Part shown: positions 51,626 to 60,047 of the stretch, piece after piece | How the letters are laid out: each line of letters opens with the position of its first letter | Numbering within the stretch: position 1 is the stretch's first letter | NCBI GenBank assembly: GCA_031553415.1 | Contig: JAVBLO010000005.1 | Span: forward strand, 1-64,000 | Direction of reading: 5' to 3' | Source of the DNA: JAIRVZ01 sp031553415 | GTDB taxonomy: Bacteria; Bacteroidota; Bacteroidia; Bacteroidales; Azobacteroidaceae | Length of the DNA: 64,000 nucleotides | The notes under the pieces: generated by a model | The model's database searches: none | What the model was told of the DNA's origin: nothing | The model's input: only the letters and a program-made list of their open reading frames with translations | Position numbers and translations under genes: made by a program

Positions 51626-54007
51626 TTAATTTCTAACTTCAAATTTATCTTTCAACCTAATATCTTCCGATGAACTTCCGATCATAACCGAAAAAGTTCC
51701 CGGCTCCACTACAAAATGATTGTCTTTATTCCACAAGCCTAAATCTTGCGGCGTTAAATTAAAATCAAGTGTTTTTTCTTCGCCCGGAGCCAAATGGATG
51801 CGTTCAAATCCGCGCAACACTTTGACATAGGTGGTTACCGAACTGTAATCATCGCGTAAATAAAGTTGTACGACTTCGTCTCCTGCCGTTTTCCCGCTGT
51901 TTTTTACGGTACAACTGATTTTTACATTCCCTTGAACACCAATAACCGGATTATGGATTATTAAATTTTTATACTCGAAAGTTGTGTAACTCATTCCGTA
52001 GCCGAAAGGATATAATGTTCCGTCGACCCTGACTTTCCCTTTTGAATCGGAACCCGGCTTGAAAGGAAATGCAAAAGGGATTTGTCCAACGGTTTTCGGA
52101 AATGTAATTGTTAATTTCCCGCCCGGATTATAGTCTCCAAACAAGGTTTGAGCAATGGCATCGCCCATAAACTCGCCGGGAAACCAGCAGTAAATAATCG
52201 ATGGAATGAATTTTTGCGCCCAATTGATGGTTGCCGCCCTGCCGTCGACCATTACCAATACAATTGGTTTTCCGGTGGCATAAATGGCCTCAAGCAATTG
52301 TTGCTGGCGACCGCACAAATCCAGATTGGTGCGTGAATATTCTTCGCGGACTGTTTGTTCACTTCCTCCCAGCGCCATCACAACTACTTCCGATTCTTTT
52401 GCCACAACAACGGCTTCTTCAAACAGATTTCGTTCTTCGCTGTCTAAAGAAACATTATACAATTCACTTTCGGGAAAATATTTGTCAATGATTTCACAAC
52501 CTTTGGCATATTTCACTTCTGCATCAGGCAGGTATTCTTTTATTCCCTTGTAAACCGATTTTATAGGAGCGTTAGCCGGACCATAACGACAGATCAGTTC
52601 TTTGGTTTCATCAGCATTCGGACCAATGACTGCTATTTTTTCCAATGATTTTGAAAGAGGAAGTAATCCTCCCTTAGCTCCTCCCGGAGAAGGGGATTCA
52701 TTTTTAAGTAGTACCAAGGATTGCAGGGCTGCTTTAAGCGAAACCGCTTTATGTCCTTCGTTGTGAACAATTTGAGCGGCCTGTTTTACATCGCCTTTGT
52801 ACGGATTGTCAAAAAGTCCCAATTTGAATTTAATTCTTAGTACATCAGCTACCCTGCTGTTAATGGTTGATTCGGATATTTTCCCATCAGCAATTGCTTT
52901 CCGCAACGGAATAATAAAATTTTCGGGCAACGAGAAATTGGTACGGACATTCAAGCCCGCATTGACAACCTGTGCAGCCACATCTTCGAGATTGGACTGT
53001 ACTTTGTGTTTAGTCATTATATATTCTACCGCTTCGCTGTCGGATACCACATAACCTTTGAACCCGTATTCCTGACGGAGAATTTCCGTAAGAAAGTGAT
53101 AACTTCCGGTTATTGGCTCTCCGTCATAGTCGTTGTACGAACTCATTACACCGAGTGCGCCTGCTTCCTGAAAAGCTTTGCGAAATGGCTCCAGATAAAG
53201 CGTGCGCATTTCACGTAGCGCCACATGCGGGTCGGTGCGTGTGCCTTCGTCTCTGCCGCCGACTGGAACGCTGTAAACGGCAAAATGTTTGGGTGTAGAA
53301 ATGAGGCCGTTTTCCTGCAGTCCGAGAATCATTTGTTTTCCCAATTCGCCGACTAAATAAGGATCTTCGCCATAAGTTTCAACCACTCGTCCCCAACGCG
53401 GATCCTGGGCAATGTCGAGAATGGGAGCGTAAATATTGGTATAACCAAGTACATTGGCTTCTTTTGCCGTTACCCGTGCAATTTCACGAATCAATTCGCG
53501 GTTCCATGTCGCGCCCTGTCCGCATTGTGCCGGGAACATGGTTGCTCGGTCGGAACAAAGTCCGCGTATGCCTTCGTTGGTAAAATCAACAGGAATACCT
53601 AAGCGGGTGTTTTCCACAAACCATCGTTGGATGCTCTGCCGGTTTCCGACTCCTTTGGCGTATGGGTACGAAAGTTCTGAACCGAAAGTTCCCAAGCCGT
53701 TTGCCTGTTCGTCAATATTGGCGATGCCATCTTTCCATATCTCGTTTTTCCATCCAGGAGTAGGAAGTTTGTCTTTCAACACGCGCCCGGAACCATATAA
53801 AGTAGCCATTTGACAGGTTTTTTCATCCATGGTCATTTGCGACAATAAATCAGCCACACGAGCTTCAATAGGTGCGGAACTGTCTTCGTAGATATCCTTT
53901 ATACCGTTTTTGTTGAAATCAATCCAATCTTTTTTATAGATGTTCTGAGCCTGCATTACATTGAATGCATACAAGGAAAATAATAATATGCTATACAATA
54001 ATTTCAT
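51626..54007 (-). CDS. GH3 family beta-glycosidase
   Basis: Secreted exo-beta-glucosidase/xylosidase type enzyme of 793 residues with a signal peptide (residues 1-20). The (beta/alpha)8 domain contains YAPILDIAQDPRWGRVVETY, STPKHFAVYS (K240, H241) and the nucleophile D323 in GYVVSDSEAVEY. The alpha/beta sandwich domain follows with LVMVDGRAATINWAQ, and a C-terminal fibronectin-III-like domain begins near YPFGYGMSYTTFEY. A ten-residue insert SPSPGGAKGG (residues 438-447) lies between LLKNE and LLPLS, where relatives have almost no linker. It is transcribed 47 bases before the composite gene and belongs to the same operon. Confidence 0.92.
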   Translation of the reverse strand: MKLLYSILLFSLYAFNVMQAQNIYKKDWIDFNKNGIKDIYEDSSAPIEARVADLLSQMTMDEKTCQMATLYGSGRVLKDKLPTPGWKNEIWKDGIANIDEQANGLGTFGSELSYPYAKGVGNRQSIQRWFVENTRLGIPVDFTNEGIRGLCSDRATMFPAQCGQGATWNRELIREIARVTAKEANVLGYTNIYAPILDIAQDPRWGRVVETYGEDPYLVGELGKQMILGLQENGLISTPKHFAVYSVPVGGRDEGTRTDPHVALREMRTLYLEPFRKAFQEAGALGVMSSYNDYDGEPITGSYHFLTEILRQEYGFKGYVVSDSEAVEYIMTKHKVQSNLEDVAAQVVNAGLNVRTNFSLPENFIIPLRKAIADGKISESTINSRVADVLRIKFKLGLFDNPYKGDVKQAAQIVHNEGHKAVSLKAALQSLVLLKNESPSPGGAKGGLLPLSKSLEKIAVIGPNADETKELICRYGPANAPIKSVYKGIKEYLPDAEVKYAKGCEIIDKYFPESELYNVSLDSEERNLFEEAVVVAKESEVVVMALGGSEQTVREEYSRTNLDLCGRQQQLLEAIYATGKPIVLVMVDGRAATINWAQKFIPSIIYCWFPGEFMGDAIAQTLFGDYNPGGKLTITFPKTVGQIPFAFPFKPGSDSKGKVRVDGTLYPFGYGMSYTTFEYKNLIIHNPVIGVQGNVKISCTVKNSGKTAGDEVVQLYLRDDYSSVTTYVKVLRGFERIHLAPGEEKTLDFNLTPQDLGLWNKDNHFVVEPGTFSVMIGSSSEDIRLKDKFEVRN
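52667..52696. repeat. 30-bp in-frame insert in the GH3 gene
   Basis: Exactly ten codons (SPSPGGAKGG) placed at the variable LLKNE/LLPLS linker. The DNA is G/C-rich compared with its surroundings and partly self-complementary (TCTCCGGGAGGA). It looks like a small mobile or repeated word that inserted without breaking the frame. Confidence 0.5.
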
Positions 54008-54025
54008 TCTACTTTATTTTGTAAA

Positions 54026-54370
54026 TTACCAGTTATTTGTTTTGAGCGCCCAATCCCTGTATTGTAAAGCTTTACCTGCATCTTTCAGCCAATCATATTG
54101 ACCAATAGGATAAGTCTTATCGACTGCTCTCATCTCTTTTACTATATTTTCTATTTTTTCCAAAGAGGAGACTATCTGCTCTTTCAACCCAACCTGGTAA
54201 TAAGACTCATCCCTTTGATATATTCTATATCCATAGTATGCAGTGCAAACCGCCTCATGCAAAAGAATAATCCATCCTTTCACGACATCGTCGGAAGCCA
54301 TTATATTCCCGGGAAATACTATCAATAAGAAATATAGTATGAGATTTTTTTTTGCTGTCATCTTTTTCAT
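54026..54370 (-). CDS. Small secreted protein of unknown function
   Basis: Protein of 114 residues with a predicted signal peptide (KKNLILYFLLIVFPGNIMAS). The mature part of about 88 residues is helical and amphipathic, with aromatic-rich CTAYYGYRIYQRDESYYQVG and an IGQYDWLKDAGKALQYRDWA end. I do not recognise a family. It is tightly placed in the operon, 3 bases after the esterase gene and 18 bases before the GH3 gene, which supports it being real and co-expressed with the enzymes. Confidence 0.6.
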   Translation of the reverse strand: MKKMTAKKNLILYFLLIVFPGNIMASDDVVKGWIILLHEAVCTAYYGYRIYQRDESYYQVGLKEQIVSSLEKIENIVKEMRAVDKTYPIGQYDWLKDAGKALQYRDWALKTNNW

Positions 54371-54373
54371 CTT

Positions 54374-55822
54374 CTATTGTTTCCAGTTATCGGTTCTAAA
54401 CGGTGAAGCGGGAATACCATAAACATTGAAAACAGAGGCTTCCGCAAAGTTTTTATATAAATACCGGACAGCAACAGGTTTCGCTATTTTTTCGCTTGAA
54501 ACGACGATTTTCCCTCCTTTTTCAACAGCGTTTGCAGGAATAAACACTTTATCTTCGCCTGCGATTTCAAAACCTTTAAGTTCGGCTTTTATAGGGCAAA
54601 TACCCTGCTCAGCATTGTTGAACGAAACAATTATTGTGCTGTCTTTTATTTCTATCGATTTGTAAGTGGGTGGTGCATATCCGAAGTCCAGCTTTTTGTA
54701 TGCTTCAGCTAAAGCCCAATAAGCAAGCCTGTTTCCAACCGTTTCCTTGTCAGCCGGATGAATGAGTAACGGGTCGCCAATATCCATGGTCGTCACCATA
54801 CCCGAGTTGGGAATGTCGCGCATATTCTGCTCCTGAACTTCTCGCAAACGAGCAGCAGAAGTCCGTTCCACTCCATCGTAATTAAAAGGCGCAATTTGTA
54901 CAAAATAAAACGGGAAATCGCCTATATTCCATTTCGCACGTAAATCTTTTACAAAAGCGGGCATCAGTTGAGCATACAAATCGGGATTGCCGCGATTGCT
55001 TTCGCCCTGATACCACAGAAAACCGCGGATGGTGAAATTGGTAAGCGGAGCTATTTTGGAGTTGTATAAAACAACCGGAGTTTGTGTGGGACTTTTTACT
55101 TCTTCCTTGTTGTTCAAAAACGAAAGGTCGATTTCCGTCGAAAATGGTTCAAGAGCTTCCCTGCTCATCCATGCTTCCACTTTGGAACCACCCCATGTGG
55201 AAACCACTATTCCTACCGGCACATTCAATGCCGATTGGATATAATGTGCAAAATAATAACCCACCGCACTGATATTTGCCACATTGTCCGGTGTATTTTT
55301 GAGCCAGCGACCTTTACAATCGCTTTGCGGTTGTTTGCTAAATTGACGTACCCATTTTCCTGATTCGGAATCCGTAGTAAACATACGGATTGGCGTAGCT
55401 GTGTTTGCTTTCGCAATTACGTCGAATGAGCCTTTAACAGGCTGTCCGGGAAATCCTTTTACCGGCATTTCCATATTCGACTGACCGCTGCAAAACCAAA
55501 CTTCGCCGATAAGAATATTTTTCAGAATTACTTCTTCTCCATCGGTTATACTGATATTGTAGGATTTATTACTTCCCTCAGGCGTTTGAATTTCTATCAA
55601 AAAATTACCTTTATCGTCCGAATCGGAGGCATAAACATTGCCATTCCACGATGTTGTAACTGTTACTCTTGTTAGTTTGGAGGCATTCCCCCAGATTTTC
55701 ACTTTGCTTTGTTGTTGCAATACCATATTATCATCCAAAACGGATGGCAAAACTATTTTTGCATCAAGTTGATGGACAAAAACGAGCAAATGGAAAGCTA
55801 TCAATAGGATTTTTGTTTTCAT
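54374..55822 (-). CDS. SGNH-type sialate O-acetylesterase family protein
   Basis: Secreted carbohydrate acetylesterase of 482 residues. It has a signal peptide (MKTKILLIAFHLLVFVHQLDA) and an N-terminal beta-sandwich (LDDNMVLQQQSKVKIWGNAS). The SGNH block I is EVWFCSGQSNMEMPVKGFPG, with the nucleophile Ser in GQSNM; block III is IRGFLWYQGESN, and the C-terminal His lies in the DPLLIHPADKETVGNRLAYW segment. Such enzymes remove O-acetyl groups from glycans, here probably from the polymer attacked by the surrounding hydrolases. Its start overlaps the GH88 stop by 4 bases, so the two are coupled. Confidence 0.9.
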   Translation of the reverse strand: MKTKILLIAFHLLVFVHQLDAKIVLPSVLDDNMVLQQQSKVKIWGNASKLTRVTVTTSWNGNVYASDSDDKGNFLIEIQTPEGSNKSYNISITDGEEVILKNILIGEVWFCSGQSNMEMPVKGFPGQPVKGSFDVIAKANTATPIRMFTTDSESGKWVRQFSKQPQSDCKGRWLKNTPDNVANISAVGYYFAHYIQSALNVPVGIVVSTWGGSKVEAWMSREALEPFSTEIDLSFLNNKEEVKSPTQTPVVLYNSKIAPLTNFTIRGFLWYQGESNRGNPDLYAQLMPAFVKDLRAKWNIGDFPFYFVQIAPFNYDGVERTSAARLREVQEQNMRDIPNSGMVTTMDIGDPLLIHPADKETVGNRLAYWALAEAYKKLDFGYAPPTYKSIEIKDSTIIVSFNNAEQGICPIKAELKGFEIAGEDKVFIPANAVEKGGKIVVSSEKIAKPVAVRYLYKNFAEASVFNVYGIPASPFRTDNWKQ

Positions 55823-56976
55823 AATTTTCTGTACCGCATCAGCGCCTCCACAAAATAATAATCGGCATAAGTGAGCGGCGCATCAATTTCCGAATTATTC
55901 GGGAAATGTCCCACACTATGACGAAGGATAAAGTTGCCGTTGGTGTTTGCCCTGGCAAGGTATCCGGGCGACGAAAGCGTATCGATTTGCTTCTTGGCGA
56001 TTTTCAAATATTTTTCCGAAAGGTTTTTATTCGTAAAAGTACTTAGTTCGAGTAAGGCCGAACAAATTACCGCTCCTGCCGAAGCATCGCGCAAGGCATC
56101 CGGAATACTGGGTGCGTCAAAATCCCAATACGGAATTTTATCGGCAGGCAAATGAGGATGATCAATAATAAAATCAGCAATTTTAATTGCCTGTGCCAGG
56201 TATTCCGGTTTTTTCGTTTCGCGGAACATCATGGTATAACCGTACAAAGCCCAGGCCTGTCCACGCGCCCAGGCCGAACTATCGGAATAGCCCTGGTGTG
56301 TTTGCTGGCGAAAAGCACCGTTTTCCCGGATACCATAATCCACCACATGGCAACAACTTCCATCAGGACGGAAATGGTATTTCATCGTAGTGTCGGCATG
56401 CGAAACAGCCATTTTAAAAAATGAACTGTCACCCGACAAACGGGTTGCTTCACAAAGCAATTCAAGATTCATCATGTTGTCTATAATCACCGGAAAGCGC
56501 CATTTCGGATTATCCCACGAGCGAATCACTCCAAGTGTTGAATTAAAACGGGTAGAAAGTGAACGGGCTGCATTTAATATCACAGTTTTGTATTCGGGAC
56601 GGTTTGTCAGACGGTATGCATTGCCGTAAGAACAATAAATCATAAAGCCAACATCATGATTGTTTGTTGTATATTGTTGCTGTTCAATTCTTTTTGTAAG
56701 AATTTCAGCGGCAGTTTTCAGTGAACCGCATGTTGAATATTCGTACAGATACCACAACGTTCCCGCTGTAAAGCCGCTGCACCAATAGGCATCATCAGAC
56801 GTTACTAATTTGCCGTTTTTGTCAATAGAACGGGGCAGACGGCCTTCCATATCCTTCACTGAATTGTAAAGCCTCATGGTTTGTTTTACTGAAAATTGAA
56901 GTGTCCTGTCGATCTTATTTGTTGCACATACAGAACAAGACAATACAATTAAAACTGTAAAAAGCAGTTTGTTCAT
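55819..56976 (-). CDS. GH88 family unsaturated glucuronyl hydrolase
   Basis: Hydrates the double bond of 4,5-unsaturated uronic acids left by polysaccharide lyases, releasing the uronate. The 385-residue (alpha/alpha)6 barrel has D108 in TTNNHDVGFMIY and D166 in PVIIDNMMNLELL, the spacing expected for the catalytic Asp pair of GH88. It also shows WCSGFTAGTLWYLYEYS and SAWARGQAWALYGYTMMFRE. An N-terminal signal peptide is present, possibly a lipoprotein one (VLSC). Its presence means a lyase product is made nearby; the alginate-lyase-like part of the composite protein is the only lyase candidate in the window. Confidence 0.92.
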   Translation of the reverse strand: MNKLLFTVLIVLSCSVCATNKIDRTLQFSVKQTMRLYNSVKDMEGRLPRSIDKNGKLVTSDDAYWCSGFTAGTLWYLYEYSTCGSLKTAAEILTKRIEQQQYTTNNHDVGFMIYCSYGNAYRLTNRPEYKTVILNAARSLSTRFNSTLGVIRSWDNPKWRFPVIIDNMMNLELLCEATRLSGDSSFFKMAVSHADTTMKYHFRPDGSCCHVVDYGIRENGAFRQQTHQGYSDSSAWARGQAWALYGYTMMFRETKKPEYLAQAIKIADFIIDHPHLPADKIPYWDFDAPSIPDALRDASAGAVICSALLELSTFTNKNLSEKYLKIAKKQIDTLSSPGYLARANTNGNFILRHSVGHFPNNSEIDAPLTYADYYFVEALMRYRKL

Positions 56977-57063
56977 CTATTTTTAATTTATATAAAAAAC
57001 TACCTGAATAAATCCACTTTTATCCATTTCATTATTCAGATAGTCAATTTACCTTAATAATGT

Positions 57064-58431
57064 TTAATGCCTTATCGGTTGCGAAGTTCCAAATCCACCT
57101 ATGCCGTGAAACAGTTCGGAAGCTTTGCCTGTAAGCCATAAATAATGGTCGGAACCTTTATCATCTTCGTAACCTACAAACCTGCCTGTTCCATTCAAAG
57201 GCAAATGATTTTTTGTTTCACACTTGAAAATACAGGTGCCTTCGTCCAATTCGTCGAACATGGCTACATAAAGCATTTGGGCTTTGGGGTTGGCTGTTTT
57301 GTATGCCTGTTTGGCAGCCACCACTTGTTTCCAAAGGAAATCGCCGCCTTCGCGGGGCGTAGCATCGTATTGGTTATCACCGCCTTTCATATTCGCCCAA
57401 CTGAATCCGGGGTAAACTACCGGCACATAATCCTTTTTATTTGTCTTACACCAAGCCAAATCGGCACCCATATTGGTAGCGATATTTGTAGAGGCATTGT
57501 TGGTGTTATATCTACCTACAGCCCATGGTGAAATAATTCCTACCCATTTTTTGAGCGATTCGTGGTAACGCTCATCGTCGACACAATCACTACTTAGCGT
57601 ACGCCAGCCATAAGGAACTCCCAGCATGATGGTGACTTTTTTCTTTTCGGATCCGCAAACGTTTTCGCAAATATCGTCAAAAACCTGAGGATCGAAGCTG
57701 CGGCTTGTAAATCCGTAACCCCAAAGAGAAAAGACCGGCTTGCCATTGTGGCGCAGGAAAGTCGGGTTTTCGACATTGTCGAAAAGTTTATACTTCTCTA
57801 CCAGTTCGTTCCAATCACTTGTAATGCGGTTGTAATCCTGAACACTTCCCGCACTGCCGTCGTACATAATCGCGATAGCCCGTCCATACTTCTTAGCTGC
57901 TTTCAGGCAATGTTCCAAGACCATATTTACGCGGGCTTTTGCTGTTCCGCCAGTAGTTTGAGACACAAAACGCTGAACAAAGACACCGTCGATGCCATAA
58001 TCTTTCATCCATTTGAAATGCAAATCGACAGATGAATAATCCGCACTGCTGAAAAGATAAGCCTGCGAGCCGTCGGCATACTTAAAGCCAGGGGCGGCAT
58101 ATTTCGTTTCATACTCGGTCATATCCGGCCAACAGTCAATGTTGATAGAGCCGGGCTTCAAACTGCCATCGTGTGGATAATGAACCCAACCCATGCCGGA
58201 CGGGTCGCCCGTACATGAAAACCACCCCTGATAACCACACATTACCAACTTATCATAAGAGGTATAAAGGCAACCTGTTTCGTCGTAAACAACTTCATTA
58301 GGATTCACGGGGATGGTATCCGGCGGAACAACCGGCGGTTCGGGTTCGGGAGGAGTCACAGGGTCGTCGCCACCACAGCTCCACATCAAAAAAACGCTAA
58401 AAAACGCTATGATAAATAAATCCTTTTTCAT
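57064..58431 (-). CDS. GH71/GH99-like lipoprotein
   Basis: Lipoprotein of 455 residues (lipid Cys19 in FLMWSCGGDD) with a Pro/Glu-rich linker (PPEPEPPVVPPDTIPVNP). A (beta/alpha)8 domain related to the GH71/GH99 superfamily follows: LVMCGYQGWFSCTGDPSGMG, WMKDYGIDGVFVQRFVSQ, AIAIMYDGSAGSVQDYNR, KPVFSLWGYGF and AMFDELDEGTCIFKCETKN. GH99 members cleave internal mannan linkages and GH71 members act on alpha-1,3-glucan; which applies here is not clear. The FDELDEGT motif carries the likely catalytic acids. It is anchored on the cell surface or in the periplasm beside the two beta-helix genes. Confidence 0.82.
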   Translation of the reverse strand: MKKDLFIIAFFSVFLMWSCGGDDPVTPPEPEPPVVPPDTIPVNPNEVVYDETGCLYTSYDKLVMCGYQGWFSCTGDPSGMGWVHYPHDGSLKPGSINIDCWPDMTEYETKYAAPGFKYADGSQAYLFSSADYSSVDLHFKWMKDYGIDGVFVQRFVSQTTGGTAKARVNMVLEHCLKAAKKYGRAIAIMYDGSAGSVQDYNRITSDWNELVEKYKLFDNVENPTFLRHNGKPVFSLWGYGFTSRSFDPQVFDDICENVCGSEKKKVTIMLGVPYGWRTLSSDCVDDERYHESLKKWVGIISPWAVGRYNTNNASTNIATNMGADLAWCKTNKKDYVPVVYPGFSWANMKGGDNQYDATPREGGDFLWKQVVAAKQAYKTANPKAQMLYVAMFDELDEGTCIFKCETKNHLPLNGTGRFVGYEDDKGSDHYLWLTGKASELFHGIGGFGTSQPIRH

Positions 58432-58433
58432 CT

Positions 58434-60020
58434 TTATTTAATAATCACTTTTTGTGTATAAACTTCACCGGCAACGGAAATTTTCGCCACATAAACACCT
58501 TTCAACCCGGTAACAGGAAAGTTTACCTCTCCGGCAGCAGTTTTTGCGGCCACTTTTTGTCCGCTGACAGCGAATAATTCAGCAGTGATAACTTCTGCAT
58601 CTGTTGATTGTACGAGCAAATATTCTCCCTCTTGAAACACTTTCAAGTTTTCAGGCAATTTAGCAGAGTTAATTCCCAATGATATTCCAACACCTTCCAT
58701 TGCTCCTGCGCTGCATTTATTGTCTGCAAAAGCACGAACAGCGCCAAGTTGATCGGTTGAAATACCCATATTTTTCAGAAATGCTGCATTGCCATAGTTG
58801 AGCGCAGTAGCGCCGGCTGTCAACGGATACACATTATATTCACTATTGAAAGCATCAATACCCGACAACACTTCAGAACGGTTAAAGGGACTTGTCATAT
58901 AATCCCAATACAAAGTTTGAGCATAACAATCGGCAGGTATCACCTGGGCTCCGAATACATAAACTTTACCGATAAACGAATTACTGACGGTGAGTTTATC
59001 TACGGAAGGAGCATAGCCATACGTAAAGTCTTCGGCCACAGAACCATCACTTCTGGCATTACCCTCAATAATTGAGTTTTGAATATTGATTACCGGTCTG
59101 CGGGTTTCATTTTCCTGAATTTCTACAGTAAGACCTGCACCGCTACCACCAGCCGAACGTCCGATATTGTCCACAATAGTAGTATTAACAATATTAAATT
59201 TATTGGAAGCCTGAGCACCATAAACGTAGATAACACCACCGTTTCCTGCGTTTTTATTACCCGAAAAAGTGGAATTGATGATGTTGATGGTCAGATTTTC
59301 CGCCATCAAACGGAAGAATAAACCACCGCAACTGGCACCACCTTGCGTAGATTCATTTCCTACAAACGAACAGGCTTCAAAACGAATTTCAATATTCGGA
59401 TTTGCTGTATCCTGAATGTAAAATGCACCACCTTTGGGGGCTTTGTTGTTTTTGAACAAACAATGTTTGAAAGTCAGACCAAGTGTTTTTTCCACTTCAA
59501 TGGCTCCACCGCGGGCTGCATCGGAGCCGGTTGTTTCGGCTTCACAATGATCAAAAATCACATTTTCAGCTGTGAGCGTTCCTCCGTTTACAAAAACAGC
59601 CCCACCACGGCTGCTGCCGATGCCTTCTTTCAGCGTGAGGTTTTTCAACGTCAATATGCCACCGTTATTTACGGTAAAAAAGCGGGAAGTAGTCCATGTC
59701 GTTTCGTTGTAACCAATAAAACCGTCGGTTGCTTTGTCCCCGCCCTGTACGGTAACGTTCTTAGCGATAACGTAACCCGATTTGTTTATGTCACCATCGG
59801 GGAGCAGGTTGGCATCATCGTCGCAGGCATACAGAAAGCCTGAAACATGAACTGTACCTCCTTCTTCAACTGCAGTCAACGCCTTACCAAAAGTGGCAAA
59901 AGCCGAAGCGGTAGAAAGTCCGTCGTTACTGTCGTTTCCCGATGCGGAAACATATACATCATTTGCGGAAGCAGATAAAATACTTCCCAAAAGAATGGCT
60001 GTAAAAAATGTTTTTTTCAT
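58434..60020 (-). CDS. Right-handed beta-helix protein with T9SS sorting domain
   Basis: Secreted protein of 528 residues with a signal peptide (residues 1-19). It starts with the DUF1565-like motif NDVYVSASGNDSNDGLSTAS. Parallel beta-helix coils rich in Asn ladders (FKHCLFKNNKAPKGGAFYIQ, NIINSTFSGNKNAGNGGVIY) and an AVRAFADNKCSAGAMEG choice-of-anchor-Q type segment follow. The last 75 residues form a T9SS type A sorting domain (FAVSGQKVAAKTAAGEVNFP, ending YTQKVIIK). It is presumably displayed on the cell surface and may bind or cut polysaccharide; no lyase catalytic residues are evident. It is paralogous to the larger gene upstream. Confidence 0.85.
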   Translation of the reverse strand: MKKTFFTAILLGSILSASANDVYVSASGNDSNDGLSTASAFATFGKALTAVEEGGTVHVSGFLYACDDDANLLPDGDINKSGYVIAKNVTVQGGDKATDGFIGYNETTWTTSRFFTVNNGGILTLKNLTLKEGIGSSRGGAVFVNGGTLTAENVIFDHCEAETTGSDAARGGAIEVEKTLGLTFKHCLFKNNKAPKGGAFYIQDTANPNIEIRFEACSFVGNESTQGGASCGGLFFRLMAENLTINIINSTFSGNKNAGNGGVIYVYGAQASNKFNIVNTTIVDNIGRSAGGSGAGLTVEIQENETRRPVINIQNSIIEGNARSDGSVAEDFTYGYAPSVDKLTVSNSFIGKVYVFGAQVIPADCYAQTLYWDYMTSPFNRSEVLSGIDAFNSEYNVYPLTAGATALNYGNAAFLKNMGISTDQLGAVRAFADNKCSAGAMEGVGISLGINSAKLPENLKVFQEGEYLLVQSTDAEVITAELFAVSGQKVAAKTAAGEVNFPVTGLKGVYVAKISVAGEVYTQKVIIK

Positions 60021-60047
60021 TTTGAATTATTCTTTGAATTAAATTTA

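Noticed and set aside
59343..59843. 166-codon plus-strand frame
   Set aside because: Antisense to the beta-helix T9SS gene; its Cys/Phe-rich composition reflects the Asn/Lys-rich sense strand.
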